A DNA stretch of 14,130 bases from Candidatus Cloacimonadota bacterium (GCA_023230175.1 JALNXV010000048.1:1-14130), one strand, 5' to 3'; numbered from the stretch's first letter, positions 1 through 6,690 are shown. Made by a program: numbers and translations. Notes: a model not told the origin generated them from the sequence alone.

Positions 1-943
1 TACCTTTTTGGTTTTCGTTTACATAAAATTGATGCGGTATCAATTCAAAAAGAGGATTGTTCTTATCTTTTAAATAAGCAGATTTATATTGTTCCATATC
101 ATTGTGGATTTTTTGTTTTAATTCTGCGATATTTAACTTATATTCAAACTCAGTATATCTATCATTAAAGTCATCATAATATAATACATTAGTTTTGGTA
201 GATTTAAATGTTGGCTGTAAGAGTTTACTTACATCATAATCCCAGGTTAAAAAATTATTCAGTCCTGTAAAATTATCAATAGCTACAACAAAACCAATCT
301 TACAAATAGGTTGATTAATGTCAATATCTCCTGCGATTTTCATTTTAAATTTTATAAAAATATCTGTTTGCTGTTTTAATGAAATGGGGAACCCATAAAT
401 AAATCTTTTTAAATATCCCGGTGTTGTTAGATTCATCAAGGGCATATTTTCTCTAATATTTAATTGATTAAATACAACAATTGAGTTTTTACTCTGAGGT
501 ACAATCAATATATCGTTTTCATTTATTACTACATTTTTATAATGATTAAAACTATAAAACCAATCATCTTTAATATTTAAGCCTTGATCAAAAGGATAAC
601 TTTTTGAATGATATGTATATTCAGCCTCAAATTTATAAAAATTTGCATAACTGTTATAATAAGGACTTTTTTCTATACCTCCTTGATTATCCCAAATAAC
701 TACATTAAACCCTTGTTGATTCATTTTATCAATCGCTGATTCCGGAAACCCTTTTGGGACTTTATAATATTTTTTATTATAATATGTTTTTAGCCTTAAT
801 GTATTGACTCCTAACTGTTTCATATATTCAAGATAGTTTTCATCATATATATTAGAATAGTCTCCAATTAAAAAATTATCTTTAATATTTGCATTGAGTT
901 GAAATGTTATACATAAAAATATAAACAAAATCAGCTTTTTCAT
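1..943 (-). CDS. Secreted protein of unknown function (C-terminus beyond window edge)
   Basis: An open frame runs from an ATG at 943-941 leftward off the window without a stop, giving about 314 residues. An AAAGGAG ribosome-binding site lies 7 bases before the ATG. The first 18 residues, MKKLILFIFLCITFQLNA, form a classic signal peptide, so the product is exported. The mature part begins NIKDNFLIGDYSNIYDENY and continues with a stretch on the theme LGVNTLRLKTYYN. That stretch resembles the first strand of TIM-barrel glycosidase-like proteins, where a leader motif precedes 'LG.N..R'. This resemblance is weak and is my inference only. The rest is rich in Tyr, Asn, Phe and Lys and may form beta-rich domains. 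No catalytic motif could be assigned. The gene is monocistronic as far as seen and has its own candidate promoter. Family and function are not recognised. Confidence 0.85.
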   Translation of the reverse strand, partial: MKKLILFIFLCITFQLNANIKDNFLIGDYSNIYDENYLEYMKQLGVNTLRLKTYYNKKYYKVPKGFPESAIDKMNQQGFNVVIWDNQGGIEKSPYYNSYANFYKFEAEYTYHSKSYPFDQGLNIKDDWFYSFNHYKNVVINENDILIVPQSKNSIVVFNQLNIRENMPLMNLTTPGYLKRFIYGFPISLKQQTDIFIKFKMKIAGDIDINQPICKIGFVVAIDNFTGLNNFLTWDYDVSKLLQPTFKSTKTNVLYYDDFNDRYTEFEYKLNIAELKQKIHNDMEQYKSAYLKDKNNPLFELIPHQFYVNENQKG

Positions 944-965
944 TTTTAACTCCTTTGGGTATTTA

Positions 966-994
966 TTATTAAGAATATTATGTGTTTTTGTCAA
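966..994 (-). promoter_or_regulatory. Candidate sigma-70 promoter of the secreted-protein gene
   Basis: Read on the minus strand, a perfect TTGACA (994-989) is followed after 17 bases by TAATAA (971-966), a weak -10. Transcription would start near 959, leaving a very short leader that still contains the AAAGGAG site. The dispersed repeat starts only about 15 bases further upstream. Confidence 0.45.
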
Positions 995-1008
995 CCGGTT
1001 TTTATTTG

Positions 1009-1119
1009 GAGACTGTTGAATAATTTCAATTATTGTTCTACAAGCTTCCAGCTTGTAGTTTTATGAAATACTGAATGCCTATCAATTAAGGTTTTTTAGC
1101 ACAAGTAATGATGCTCGCA
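1009..1119. repeat. Dispersed repeat, copy A (inverted relative to 6576-6686)
   Basis: This 111-base noncoding block matches the reverse complement of 6576-6686 over its whole length, with no gaps and roughly 14 mismatches by eye. The first half is almost perfect. It contains a 9-bp-stem hairpin at 1038-1058 (CTACAAGCT/AGCTTGTAG with a 3-base loop). The larger unit may extend to about 1176, because AGACTGT at 1010-1016 is answered by its reverse complement ACAGTCT at 1170-1176. There is no open reading frame, so this is a REP- or MITE-like intergenic element. Confidence 0.85.
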
Positions 1120-1132
1120 AACAAAAACAGGT

Positions 1133-1154
1133 GCAAGCAGGATGCTTGCATAAC
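1133..1154. repeat. Small GCAAGC/GCTTGC palindrome unit
   Basis: GCAAGCAGGATGCTTGC followed by ATAAC is the reverse complement, minus one base, of the units repeated at 6691-6789. It folds as a stem of GCAAGCA with TGCTTGC. It lies just beyond copy A of the dispersed repeat and supports a shared composite element at both loci. Confidence 0.75.
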
Positions 1155-1183
1155 ATAAGTAGTTTTGAGACAGTCTGAATTAT

Positions 1184-1225
1184 TAAACAAATTAAAAAGC
1201 TCCCTAATATGAGATTAGGGAGCTT
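1184..1225 (-). terminator. Rho-independent terminator of the sigma/sensor/Spy operon
   Basis: A perfect 12-bp stem, AAGCTCCCTAAT (1197-1208) and ATTAGGGAGCTT (1214-1225), encloses a 5-base loop. Read on the minus strand it is followed by a T-rich run. It lies 24 bases past the stop codon of the Spy/CpxP-like gene. Confidence 0.9.
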
Positions 1226-1248
1226 CTGAGTTTTAGAGAGGGTTGTTA

Positions 1249-1740
1249 TTAATCTCTATTAAATCTTTTATTTCTTTCATCAAATCTTCTTTGTCCTTGA
1301 TTTTCTTTAAGTTCTGCTTTTTGTTCAGGGCTTAATTCTTTATAAATATTTTCAAGATAGTCTATTCTTGCATTGCTAATTTCGGCTTTATGTTTATAAA
1401 TTTGGTCAGATATTGATTTAGCTTGTTTAAAGTCTTCATTATCGAGAGCAGTTTCTTTATCAAGATAAAGTTTTTTAATTTGAGCATCTTTGTCTATCAT
1501 AGCTTTTTTATGAGCAGTTGAGAGCTCATCAATCTTGCTTTGCTGTTGTGAATTTAAGTCTAATTGACCTAATCTCATATTCATCATTCCGTCGTATCTG
1601 TTTTTCATACGAGAATCGTTTCTTCCTTCTCTAAAAGCCTGATTTTTGTTATCTTTTCTATCTGGAAATTGAGCATAAAGTTGGGCACTAAAGATACTTA
1701 TAGTTACAAGTATCACGCTAAATACTATTATTTTTTTCAT
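1249..1740 (-). CDS. Spy/CpxP-like periplasmic protein (LTxxQ family)
   Basis: This is a 163-residue protein with a signal peptide at about residues 1-23, probably cleaved after LYA. A charged alpha-helical body follows. It carries the two LTxxQ-like repeats that mark the Spy/CpxP family: LNSQQ at residues 62-66 and LSPEQ at 136-140. Members are periplasmic chaperones or stress modulators induced by envelope damage or metals. The Arg/Asp/Asn-rich tail is typical of extended family members. The start codon overlaps the stop of the upstream sensor gene as ATGA (1740-1737), and the AAGGAG site lies inside that gene, so translation is probably coupled. As the last gene of an ECF sigma operon it is a likely effector, or a co-sensor feeding back on the circuit. 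The exact ligand cannot be read from sequence. Confidence 0.85.
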   Translation of the reverse strand: MKKIIVFSVILVTISIFSAQLYAQFPDRKDNKNQAFREGRNDSRMKNRYDGMMNMRLGQLDLNSQQQSKIDELSTAHKKAMIDKDAQIKKLYLDKETALDNEDFKQAKSISDQIYKHKAEISNARIDYLENIYKELSPEQKAELKENQGQRRFDERNKRFNRD

Positions 1741-2195
1741 TTTGGACTCCTTTTTGTTTTTCTAAAATCATTATGTTTGTCATTATTTTGATATTTTTCT
1801 CTACGATTATTATATCTTTCATGGAAACGACCAAAGAAATCTGCAGCTTCCTCATCTGTCATTTGTTTTCTTAACTCAAGAAAGTTATAAATTACCATAT
1901 CTTCAATTTGTTTTTGACTATTACTAAGATAATGGATTATATTATCGATAGTTTTTATGTCATAATCAGGTTTTGCCAATTCTTTAAAATATTCGATTCT
2001 GTACTTATAGTTTTGTTTTTTAAAATCTTTCATTTCTTTAGAATTCATTATGGAATGAATCTTATCATTTTTTGGAGGTGGAGGAGGCATAAAAGGTTTT
2101 GGGTCAAAATATGAATGATATAAAAACATCATAATAAAACCTAAGTTAAAAGCGAGTGAGATAATTAAAATAATCAATATATTTCTATTTTTCAT
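1737..2195 (-). CDS. Membrane-anchored CnrX-like periplasmic sensor, probable sigma-factor regulator
   Basis: This is a 152-residue protein with a short cytoplasmic N-terminus (MKNRN), one membrane helix at about residues 6-26 and a proline-rich linker with five prolines at 37-41. A helical periplasmic domain rich in Tyr, Lys and Glu follows. MTDEEAADFFGRF at 112-124 resembles the 'LTxEQ' turn of the heavy-metal-resistance/CpxP superfamily, which includes the metal sensor CnrX. In the CnrYXH system CnrX works with the anti-sigma CnrY to control the ECF sigma CnrH. Here no CnrY-like or zinc-finger anti-sigma gene is present, so this protein may itself restrain the adjacent sigma factor. That role is inferred from position only. 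It starts 16 bases after the sigma gene, with an AAGGAG site, and overlaps the Spy-like gene by 4 bases. Confidence 0.7.
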   Translation of the reverse strand: MKNRNILIILIISLAFNLGFIMMFLYHSYFDPKPFMPPPPPKNDKIHSIMNSKEMKDFKKQNYKYRIEYFKELAKPDYDIKTIDNIIHYLSNSQKQIEDMVIYNFLELRKQMTDEEAADFFGRFHERYNNRREKYQNNDKHNDFRKTKRSPK

Positions 2196-2211
2196 TTATG
2201 AACTCCTTTTT

Positions 2212-2745
2212 TTAAAATAGTTTATCTTTATCATTTAATACATCCTGAATATTAAAATCCTGCATAATTTTTTTACATTCTTTTTTTGCTCTTACTAAAT
2301 AGCTTTCAATAGCTGATAATGAATATCCGGTAATTTCTGCAATTTCTTTATTGGATTTTTTTTGATAAAATTGCAATTCAAGGACAAGAGAATGTTTGGG
2401 TTTTAACTGATTAAAACATTTTTGAATAAATATTGTTAGTTTTTGCTTGCGAATTTCGTCAGAGGAATAAGAATTATCTAAATAATGCTCTTGAGAGATA
2501 AAATCTAAGGTCTCATAAGAAACCAAACGTTTATTTTTCTTAATGAAATTTATAGCTTTGTTATGAGCAGTTTTATATAACCATGGAATAATATATTTTT
2601 GTTCGATTCTATTAATATTTTGATAACAAGCTAAAAAAGTACTTTGAACTATGTCTTTAGCATCATCAAGGTTGTAAGTAAACTTATTAGCATAGTTCAG
2701 TAATTTTTCGCCTTCGGTTTCAACAAGTTCTGTCCAATTTAACAT
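2212..2745 (-). CDS. ECF-type RNA polymerase sigma factor
   Basis: At 177 residues this has the usual length of an extracytoplasmic-function sigma factor: region 2 and region 4 only, with regions 1 and 3 absent. Region 2 spans about residues 12-73, with DAKDIVQSTFLACY as the core-binding helix and PWLYKTAHNKAINFIKK as the -10-recognising part. Region 4 spans about 110-160 (LKPKHSLVLEL, then the helix-turn-helix SNKEIAEITGYSLSAIESYL) and reads the -35 element. It is the first gene of a three-gene operon with a membrane sensor and a Spy/CpxP-like protein, so it probably drives an envelope or metal-stress response. Autoregulation is common in this class but is only inferred here. The ATG has an AGGGAT site a few bases upstream. 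A 20-base stretch near its 3' end recurs in its own upstream region. Confidence 0.92.
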   Translation of the reverse strand: MLNWTELVETEGEKLLNYANKFTYNLDDAKDIVQSTFLACYQNINRIEQKYIIPWLYKTAHNKAINFIKKNKRLVSYETLDFISQEHYLDNSYSSDEIRKQKLTIFIQKCFNQLKPKHSLVLELQFYQKKSNKEIAEITGYSLSAIESYLVRAKKECKKIMQDFNIQDVLNDKDKLF

Positions 2746-2764
2746 ATAATCCCTATTTCATTGA

Positions 2765-2792
2765 TTTATATATCTAACAAAAAAGAAGACAA
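2765..2792 (-). promoter_or_regulatory. Candidate promoter of the ECF sigma operon
   Basis: On the minus strand TTGTCT (2792-2787) and TATAAA (2770-2765) are separated by 16 bases, placing a start near 2758. The same stretch (GTCTTC, T-rich spacer, GATATA) could instead be an ECF-type autoregulated promoter. The sequence alone does not separate these possibilities. Confidence 0.35.
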
Positions 2793-2810
2793 AATCCTGC
2801 ATAATTTTTT
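2791..2810. repeat. 20-base exact direct repeat (second copy at 2254-2273)
   Basis: AAAATCCTGCATAATTTTTT occurs here, upstream of the sigma gene, and identically at 2254-2273 inside the 3' end of that gene, where the minus strand encodes KKIMQDF. The identity stops at the next base on both sides. The copies are 537 bases apart in the same orientation. Confidence 0.85.
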
Positions 2811-2863
2811 CAGCGATTCATTTTTAATCAGAACAATAAAAAATTGCTCATATTTTGAAAGAG

Positions 2864-3538
2864 TTAATTAATACATTTGAGTAAAAATTGATAGGCACGA
2901 TTAATTTCTAAAAATCTTTTATGTTTTTCCTGATTATGGTCCGGATGACATTTCAAGGCAAGTTTTCGATAGTTACTCTTTAACTCGTTTAGTTTGAAAT
3001 CATCTTGTAGATTTAATATTGAAACTGCGGTTTTAAAATACTCATAATTTTTCACAGTGTAATTAAAACCTTGATACCATTTTTCAAGGATAGTTTCATC
3101 AAAAAAATCAAAATTATCTTTATCTAAATAAAAAAACTCAATAGATTGCAAATCAAGTAAAGACTTTTTTTCAATATACTTAATATGTTCTGCACAAAAA
3201 TCTTCATTAAACTGTATAGCTTTTTTACAAAATTGATTAGTTAATGTATTAAAAAATTTACAGTTACCCTTAGAAGGCAATTTAACAGCTCCGGCTTTCA
3301 TAAAGTGAATATTTACAAAATATCCTTGATTTTCAATATGTGATTTTAAAATATACAGTTTATGAAATAACACAAAATGAATTTGATATAGATATAGATT
3401 ATTACAGTTTGCTATTGAAATATTTGGGAAAAAATATCTGATTATTTCAGATTCGTACATCAATCTATTTTGTTCTGTTAGAAATTCTTCTAAATTCTCA
3501 AAACTGTTTAATAATCCATTGAATATCTCATTACTCAT
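2864..3538 (-). CDS. J-domain protein with a C3H zinc-knuckle-like motif
   Basis: The chosen start at 3538 gives 224 residues. An in-frame ATG at 3604 exists but would lie on top of the -35 element of the likely promoter, whereas 3538 has an AAGGA site at proper distance. The C-terminus (about 176-224) is a J-domain with the diagnostic HPD at residues 198-200, framed by LNELKSNYRKLALKC and FLEINRAYQFLL, so it should stimulate an Hsp70/DnaK ATPase. Cys93, Cys104, Cys115 and His118 form a C-x10-C-x10-C-x2-H pattern that could bind zinc and looks like one half of the C3Hc3H-type motif. The N-terminal ~85 residues are not recognised. There is no Gly/Phe linker or classical DnaJ zinc domain, so this is a class C (type III) J-protein with a specialised client. 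It diverges from tldE; any functional link is untested. Confidence 0.8.
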   Translation of the reverse strand: MSNEIFNGLLNSFENLEEFLTEQNRLMYESEIIRYFFPNISIANCNNLYLYQIHFVLFHKLYILKSHIENQGYFVNIHFMKAGAVKLPSKGNCKFFNTLTNQFCKKAIQFNEDFCAEHIKYIEKKSLLDLQSIEFFYLDKDNFDFFDETILEKWYQGFNYTVKNYEYFKTAVSILNLQDDFKLNELKSNYRKLALKCHPDHNQEKHKRFLEINRAYQFLLKCIN

Positions 3539-3575
3539 ATTAATCCTTATTAATTGACTTAATTCTATATAGAGA

Positions 3576-3604
3576 ATACTAATCAATAAACTATAGCCTG
3601 TCAA
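3576..3604 (-). promoter_or_regulatory. Sigma-70 promoter of the J-domain gene
   Basis: Minus strand: perfect TTGACA (3604-3599), 17-base spacer, TAGTAT (3581-3576). Transcription would begin near 3569, giving a leader of about 30 bases with an AAGGA site before the ATG at 3538. This decides the start codon, because an ATG at 3604 would lie upstream of the transcript. Confidence 0.65.
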
Positions 3605-3618
3605 GATAATTTTTATTT

Positions 3619-3634
3619 TGGCATAAAACCTGCA
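3619..3634 (+). promoter_or_regulatory. Candidate sigma-54 (-24/-12) promoter of tldE-tldD
   Basis: TGGCATAAAACCTGCA matches the sigma-54 pattern TGGCAC-N5-TTGCA. The invariant GG (3620-3621) and GC (3632-3633) are exactly 12 bases apart, which would start transcription around 3645. An alternative sigma-70 reading is TTGGCA, 18 bases, then TATCTT. No enhancer-binding-protein site was identified, so this is a candidate only. Confidence 0.35.
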
Positions 3635-3676
3635 TTTAAAATATCTTAAGAAAAAAAATAAAAGGAGTGAACTACT

Positions 3677-5008
3677 ATGGAAAGCTTAAAAGAAAAGCTT
3701 AAAAATATCATCAGTGATTATCCTCAGTTAAAGATTCAACTTTATTTGAAAAACTGGCAAACTGACTTTTTAAGATTTTATAAAAGCCAAACTAATTATA
3801 ATATTAGTAAAAATTCAGTAACACTTTATGTATCAATATATAAAGACAAAAAAAATTATTCTTTCGAAATCAGTAATCCTTCTGAAGAACAAGTAAGGCT
3901 TCAAATAGAAGAAGCTTTAATTTATATAGATAAGTTGCCTCCTGATCCATATTTTATTGACTTAGAAAACGATTTGCGAAGAATTGATGAAAAACAAAAA
4001 GATAATAATATAGAAAATATATCTCTTAATAGAAAAATTGAGATCCTTAAGCATTTTGCAGAAGCTGTGAAACCTTATGATTTTGATATATATGGAACCT
4101 TTATTTGTAATAATGAAACAAATTGGATACTTAATAGTAATGGCTTAGATAAAGTATCAAAAGTAAGTCCTTATTATTTTGAGGTAAAAGCAGTTTCTAA
4201 TAAGAATGAAGTAACTGTATTGGAAAGTTTTGGCAGTGATAATGCCTCAGCACTTGATACTGAAATGATACTTTCAAATCTCATAGTAAAAATAAAAGCA
4301 GCTCAAAATGAGATTGTTGACGTTGAAGCAGGAGATTATGAAGTCATACTTGCTCCTCGTTGTATTGGTGATTTCCTCTCTATGTATGCCTGGTCTAACT
4401 TATTTATTTCAAGCATTGATAGAAAAAACACCGAATTGGACGGAAAAGTTGGAGAAAAAGTATTCCCTGAATGTTTTTCTCTATATGACAACCCTCGCCA
4501 CCCTAATACAGTAAATTATGACTACAGTCATGATGGTCACCTTTATCAAAATTTGCCAATATTTGAAAAAGGTATTTTTAAAAATTTCCTTGTAAATAAT
4601 TATTATGCCCATAAATTAAATGTGCCTGAAAACGGAAATGAAGCAAATTGTCTCGTAATGGAAACAGGTAATCATTCACTTGAAGATATGATTAAAGGTA
4701 TAAAAAAAGGCTTATATATTTCAAGTTTTCATTATATGAATTTTATTAATTCCAGAGAGACCTCTTTAACAGGACTAACAAGAGACGGGACTTTTTTAAT
4801 TGAAGACGGTAAAATAACTAAAGTAATCAATAACTTAAGGTTTACAGAGAAGATTACTGATGTCATAAATAATATTCAAGAAATTGAAAATAAAGCGTCA
4901 ACCTTCCCAATGTCTGATAATTATGGTAATTTTTCTATCTATACTTATTCAATGCCTCACATAAAAGTAAAAGAATTTAATATCAGCTCATCAACAAAAA
5001 CTGTATAA
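3677..5008 (+). CDS. tldE: TldE/PmbA family protein, partner of TldD
   Basis: At 443 residues this has the usual length of TldE (PmbA). The family forms a heterodimer with TldD: TldD supplies the metal-binding active site, while TldE lacks it and shapes the substrate channel. Consistently, no HExxxH motif occurs here. The characteristic C-terminal half is present: GDYEVILAPRCIGDFL from about residue 219, then a stretch with YDYSHDGHLYQNLPIFEKGI and FLVNNYYAHKLN, then LTGLTRDGTFLIEDGKI. TldD-TldE in Escherichia coli cleaves unstructured peptides, trims the microcin B17 leader and helps degrade the CcdA antitoxin. AAAGGAG precedes the ATG, and tldD follows after 9 bases, so the two are an operon. 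The N-terminal half is divergent and lysine-rich compared with enterobacterial TldE. Confidence 0.88.
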   Translation: MESLKEKLKNIISDYPQLKIQLYLKNWQTDFLRFYKSQTNYNISKNSVTLYVSIYKDKKNYSFEISNPSEEQVRLQIEEALIYIDKLPPDPYFIDLENDLRRIDEKQKDNNIENISLNRKIEILKHFAEAVKPYDFDIYGTFICNNETNWILNSNGLDKVSKVSPYYFEVKAVSNKNEVTVLESFGSDNASALDTEMILSNLIVKIKAAQNEIVDVEAGDYEVILAPRCIGDFLSMYAWSNLFISSIDRKNTELDGKVGEKVFPECFSLYDNPRHPNTVNYDYSHDGHLYQNLPIFEKGIFKNFLVNNYYAHKLNVPENGNEANCLVMETGNHSLEDMIKGIKKGLYISSFHYMNFINSRETSLTGLTRDGTFLIEDGKITKVINNLRFTEKITDVINNIQEIENKASTFPMSDNYGNFSIYTYSMPHIKVKEFNISSSTKTV

Positions 5009-5017
5009 GGAGAAATA

Positions 5018-6457
5018 ATGAAACATATAATACATGATATAATCCAAAAACTTAATACTCCTGAGATTACCTTTGGAGATGTCCGTTACTCTACAACTGA
5101 CTATCAAAGTATCTTTTTTGAAAAAGGTAACCTTAAACATTTTTCCAGTGACACTAATAATCAAGCTCTTGGAATAAGAGTACTTATAAATGGTTGTTGG
5201 GGCTTTGCAGGAACTGACATTATCAATAAAATTGAAATAGAAAAAACTATTAAAAAAGCTATAAAAAATGCTAAAGAAGGTAGCTTATTTAAACAACAAA
5301 AGGTTGTGTATAAACCTATAAAACCAACTATTGGGTCATATATTTATACACCAAAAGAAAATCCTTTTACAATGCCTAATGAAGAAAAAATTGCTTACTT
5401 TGAAAACATTTCTAAGCTTCTTACCCAAAATGAACAAATTGTCTATTCTAACGTAAATTGTGATTTTCAAAGACAATATAAGATATATGCAAATACAGAA
5501 GGTACTTTTACCGATAGTCTTGTTTACGATGTTCTTCCGGGTATGTATGTCTTGTCTTCTGACGGGAAACATAACTATTCCAGAACTTGGCCCGGACATA
5601 TGAACGGCAGAAGAGGTGGATTTGAAAAAGTAAAAGCTTGTGAATTTGAAAAAAACTCAGAAAGAATAATTAAAGAAGCAATTGATTTGCTTAAAGCACC
5701 TACAATACAAGAAGAAAGAGCAGATATAATCATTGGAGGCGGGCATCTTGCGTTACAATTACACGAATCAGTCGGGCATGCTACAGAAGCTGACAGAATT
5801 TTCGGTATGGAAATCTCTTATGCAGGTAAAACCTTTATAAAAAAGCCTATGTTAAAGAACTTCAAATATGGTTCTGATATTGTAACTATCTTTAGTGATA
5901 GCACTCTTGAAGAAGGTTTAGGATATCATCTTGTTGACGATGAAGGAGTTCCCGGCAGACGAGTAGATATAATCAAAAATGGAATCCTAAACGATCAACA
6001 AACCTCAAGAGAAATAGCTCCACTCTTAGATTTAGAGCCAAGTTCAAATATGATGGCAAGCTTCGCCAATGACATTCCTTTAGTTAGAATGACTAATTTT
6101 TGCTTAGCTCCGGGACAAGGAAGCCTTGATCAGTTAATTGCTCAAACTGAAAAGGGATATTTATTAGATTTTACTAAAACCTGGTCAATTGATGATAATA
6201 GATATAATTTCCAATTTACCACAGAAATTGGTTATAAAATACAAGAAGGAAAGATAGTAGGGATTGTGAAAGAACCAACATATTACGGTATAACTCCTGA
6301 ATTCTGGGGTTCTTGTGACAAAATCTGTGGACAAGAAGAATGGGAAATGCATGGCACTTTCCATTGCGGGAAAGGAGAACCCGGTCAAGCAATGCATTTA
6401 TCTCACGGCGTAGCTCCGGCTAGATTTAAAAACGTTGTAGTAAATGTAAAAGCTTGA
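5018..6457 (+). CDS. tldD: TldD metalloprotease, catalytic subunit
   Basis: This is a 479-residue protein. The zinc site is visible as HESVGH at residues 249-254 (HExxxH, with His249, Glu250 and His254). The third ligand is probably Cys450 in HCGKGEPGQAM. The family-typical segments DDEGVPGRR, LLDLEPSSN, MMASFANDIPLVRMTNFCLAPG and FWGSCDKICGQ are all present, so the enzyme looks intact. With TldE it should form the cytoplasmic heterodimeric protease that threads and cuts unfolded peptides. Known clients are RiPP leader peptides and antitoxins. An AAGGAG site lies in the 9-base gap after tldE, and a strong terminator follows, so the operon holds just these two genes. No precursor-peptide gene is seen nearby, so a general housekeeping role is more likely than a dedicated RiPP pathway. 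Confidence 0.95.
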   Translation: MKHIIHDIIQKLNTPEITFGDVRYSTTDYQSIFFEKGNLKHFSSDTNNQALGIRVLINGCWGFAGTDIINKIEIEKTIKKAIKNAKEGSLFKQQKVVYKPIKPTIGSYIYTPKENPFTMPNEEKIAYFENISKLLTQNEQIVYSNVNCDFQRQYKIYANTEGTFTDSLVYDVLPGMYVLSSDGKHNYSRTWPGHMNGRRGGFEKVKACEFEKNSERIIKEAIDLLKAPTIQEERADIIIGGGHLALQLHESVGHATEADRIFGMEISYAGKTFIKKPMLKNFKYGSDIVTIFSDSTLEEGLGYHLVDDEGVPGRRVDIIKNGILNDQQTSREIAPLLDLEPSSNMMASFANDIPLVRMTNFCLAPGQGSLDQLIAQTEKGYLLDFTKTWSIDDNRYNFQFTTEIGYKIQEGKIVGIVKEPTYYGITPEFWGSCDKICGQEEWEMHGTFHCGKGEPGQAMHLSHGVAPARFKNVVVNVKA

Positions 6458-6489
6458 CATAACCTCCATTTATTACATTCTACCCACCC

Positions 6490-6522
6490 TGCGTGAATCA
6501 TTTTTGATTCACGCACTTTTTT
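6490..6522 (+). terminator. Rho-independent terminator of tldE-tldD
   Basis: An 11-bp perfect stem, TGCGTGAATCA (6490-6500) with TGATTCACGCA (6505-6515), has a TTTT loop and is followed directly by CTTTTTT. It lies 32 bases after the tldD stop codon. Confidence 0.93.
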
Positions 6523-6575
6523 ATCATAAACTTTTAGGGTTGCCGAATGGTTAAGGTTATTGAATAATAATGTTG

Positions 6576-6686
6576 TGCGAGCATTCTTGCTTGCACTAAA
6601 AAACATTAAGTGATAGGTATTCAATATTTTATGAAACTACAAGCTGGAAGCTTGTAGAACAATAATTGAAATTATTCATCAGTCTC
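6576..6686. repeat. Dispersed repeat, copy B (inverted relative to 1009-1119)
   Basis: The reverse complement of this 111-base block aligns without gaps to 1009-1119, about 5.5 kb away. It holds the same 9-bp-stem hairpin at 6637-6657 (CTACAAGCT, loop GGA, AGCTTGTAG). Its left end overlaps one GCGAGC/GCTTGC palindrome unit (from 6572). It lies entirely in the noncoding space between the tldD and chemoreceptor terminators. Confidence 0.85.
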
Positions 6687-6690
6687 TAAT

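Noticed and set aside
2254..2810. 20-base exact repeat as a phage or island attachment-site pair
   Set aside because: No integrase, no tRNA gene, and the enclosed segment is the sigma gene itself.
3605..3676. Small precursor peptide gene beside tldED
   Set aside because: The gap to tldE holds only promoter-like sequence and a ribosome-binding site; no plausible start-stop pair with a leader-core layout was seen.
4308..4514. 68-residue plus-strand frame inside tldE
   Set aside because: It lies in another frame of a conserved family member and has no translation signals.
6403..6624. 73-residue minus-strand frame across the tldD end
   Set aside because: It overlaps conserved tldD coding sequence and the terminator and runs into the dispersed repeat; no ribosome-binding site.
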